NCBI GenBank assembly: GCA_905193395.1
Contig: CAJJOO010000067.1
Coordinates: 1 to 7,321 of the forward strand
DNA: 7,321 nt
From: an uncultured Porphyromonadaceae bacterium
GTDB lineage: Bacteria > Bacteroidota > Bacteroidia > Bacteroidales > Muribaculaceae
Direction of reading: 5' to 3'
Shown here: in pieces, positions 7,154 to 7,321 of the stretch
Position numbering within the stretch: the stretch's first letter is position 1
Layout: the number at the start of each line of letters is the position of its first letter
The notes under the pieces: model-generated
Databases searched by the model: none
Seen by the model: the letters and a program-made list of their open reading frames with translations, nothing else
Told to the model about the DNA's origin: nothing
Position numbers and translations under genes: made by a program

Positions 7154-7174
7154 GGACGCACCCCCGATGCATCC
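7154..7174 (-). terminator. Weak hairpin after the RNA methyltransferase gene
   Basis: On the minus strand GGATGCA pairs with TGCGTCC (7 bp with one G-T wobble) around a 7-nt loop, 33 bp after the stop of the methyltransferase fragment. The following sequence, CTGCGTTTGTGT, is only mildly T-rich. It could terminate the upstream gene before the PUL, but the evidence is thin. Confidence 0.3.
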
Positions 7175-7207
7175 GCCATACGAAGCAGATAACGATAATG
7201 CGTGCTG

Positions 7208-7321
7208 TCAGCGGGTCAGCGCATAGATGGCGATTCCGGCGGCAGTGGCCACATTCAGCGAGTCCACGCCGTGGCACATGGGTATACAGACCGTATAGTC
7301 GGCCGCGGAAATCACGTCCTT
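7208..7321 (-). CDS. SpoU/TrmH-family RNA 2'-O-methyltransferase, C-terminal end (partial)
   Basis: The last 37 codons of a minus-strand gene run in from the right edge and end at the TGA at 7208-7210. The sequence includes IPMCHGVDSLNVATAA followed by GIAIYAL, which matches the C-terminal SPOUT motif of SpoU/TrmH methyltransferases (IPM...SLNV-A). That motif forms part of the knotted S-adenosylmethionine-binding site. These enzymes methylate 2'-hydroxyls of tRNA or rRNA in the cytoplasm. The fragment is too short to say which RNA or subfamily. The substitutions fit normal family variation, and I see no break. It is separated from the SusC-like gene by 279 bp and looks like unrelated housekeeping flank, on the same strand. 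Confidence 0.85.
   Translation of the reverse strand, partial: KDVISAADYTVCIPMCHGVDSLNVATAAGIAIYALTR

Noticed and set aside
1..7321. CRISPR arrays, tRNA or rRNA genes, and a PUL regulator or glycoside hydrolase
   Set aside because: I saw no spaced repeat array and no tRNA- or rRNA-like sequence, and no open frame resembled a regulator or hydrolase.

Overview
The window looks like part of a polysaccharide utilisation locus (PUL) from a gut-type Bacteroidales bacterium. The evidence is an adjacent SusC-like TonB-dependent transporter and SusD-like lipoprotein, Bacteroidetes-style lipoprotein signals followed by S-D residues, no obvious Shine-Dalgarno sequences, and a TAnnTTTG-type promoter box. 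Coding DNA is GC-rich while the SusC upstream region is AT-rich. A Muribaculaceae-like relative is my guess from protein style; nothing here proves the family.

Every gene I can support lies on the minus strand, so transcription runs from right to left. From the right edge the layout is: (1) the last 37 codons of a SpoU/TrmH-family RNA methyltransferase, a housekeeping gene; (2) an AT-rich regulatory gap with a weak terminator-like hairpin, two TTGCAA palindromes and a candidate -7 box; (3) an intact SusC-like transporter; (4) after 24 bp, an intact SusD-like lipoprotein; (5) after 42 bp, a lipoprotein with an Fn3-like domain and a DUF4960-type domain, broken in the middle; (6) a GC-rich hairpin that could be a terminator; (7) a second DUF4960-type protein with a plain signal peptide, also frameshifted and cut off by the left edge of the window.

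In an intact locus of this kind, the SusD-like and accessory lipoproteins capture a glycan at the cell surface and SusC imports the oligosaccharides across the outer membrane using TonB energy. The accessory gene directly after susD usually encodes a surface glycan-binding protein, and the DUF4960 lipoprotein sits in that slot. No glycoside hydrolase or PUL regulator is visible, so the substrate cannot be read from the window. A fructan is a hypothesis that rests only on my recollection that DUF4960 proteins occur in fructan loci.

The most unusual feature is that both adjacent DUF4960 paralogs are disrupted near the start of that domain, while the 1,557 codons of SusC plus SusD are clean. In the first paralog the break is a 128-bp stop-rich segment bounded by a 5-bp direct repeat (CGATG). 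Removing exactly one repeat plus the segment joins the two halves in frame. Whether this is real decay, a small insertion, or assembly error cannot be decided from the sequence alone.
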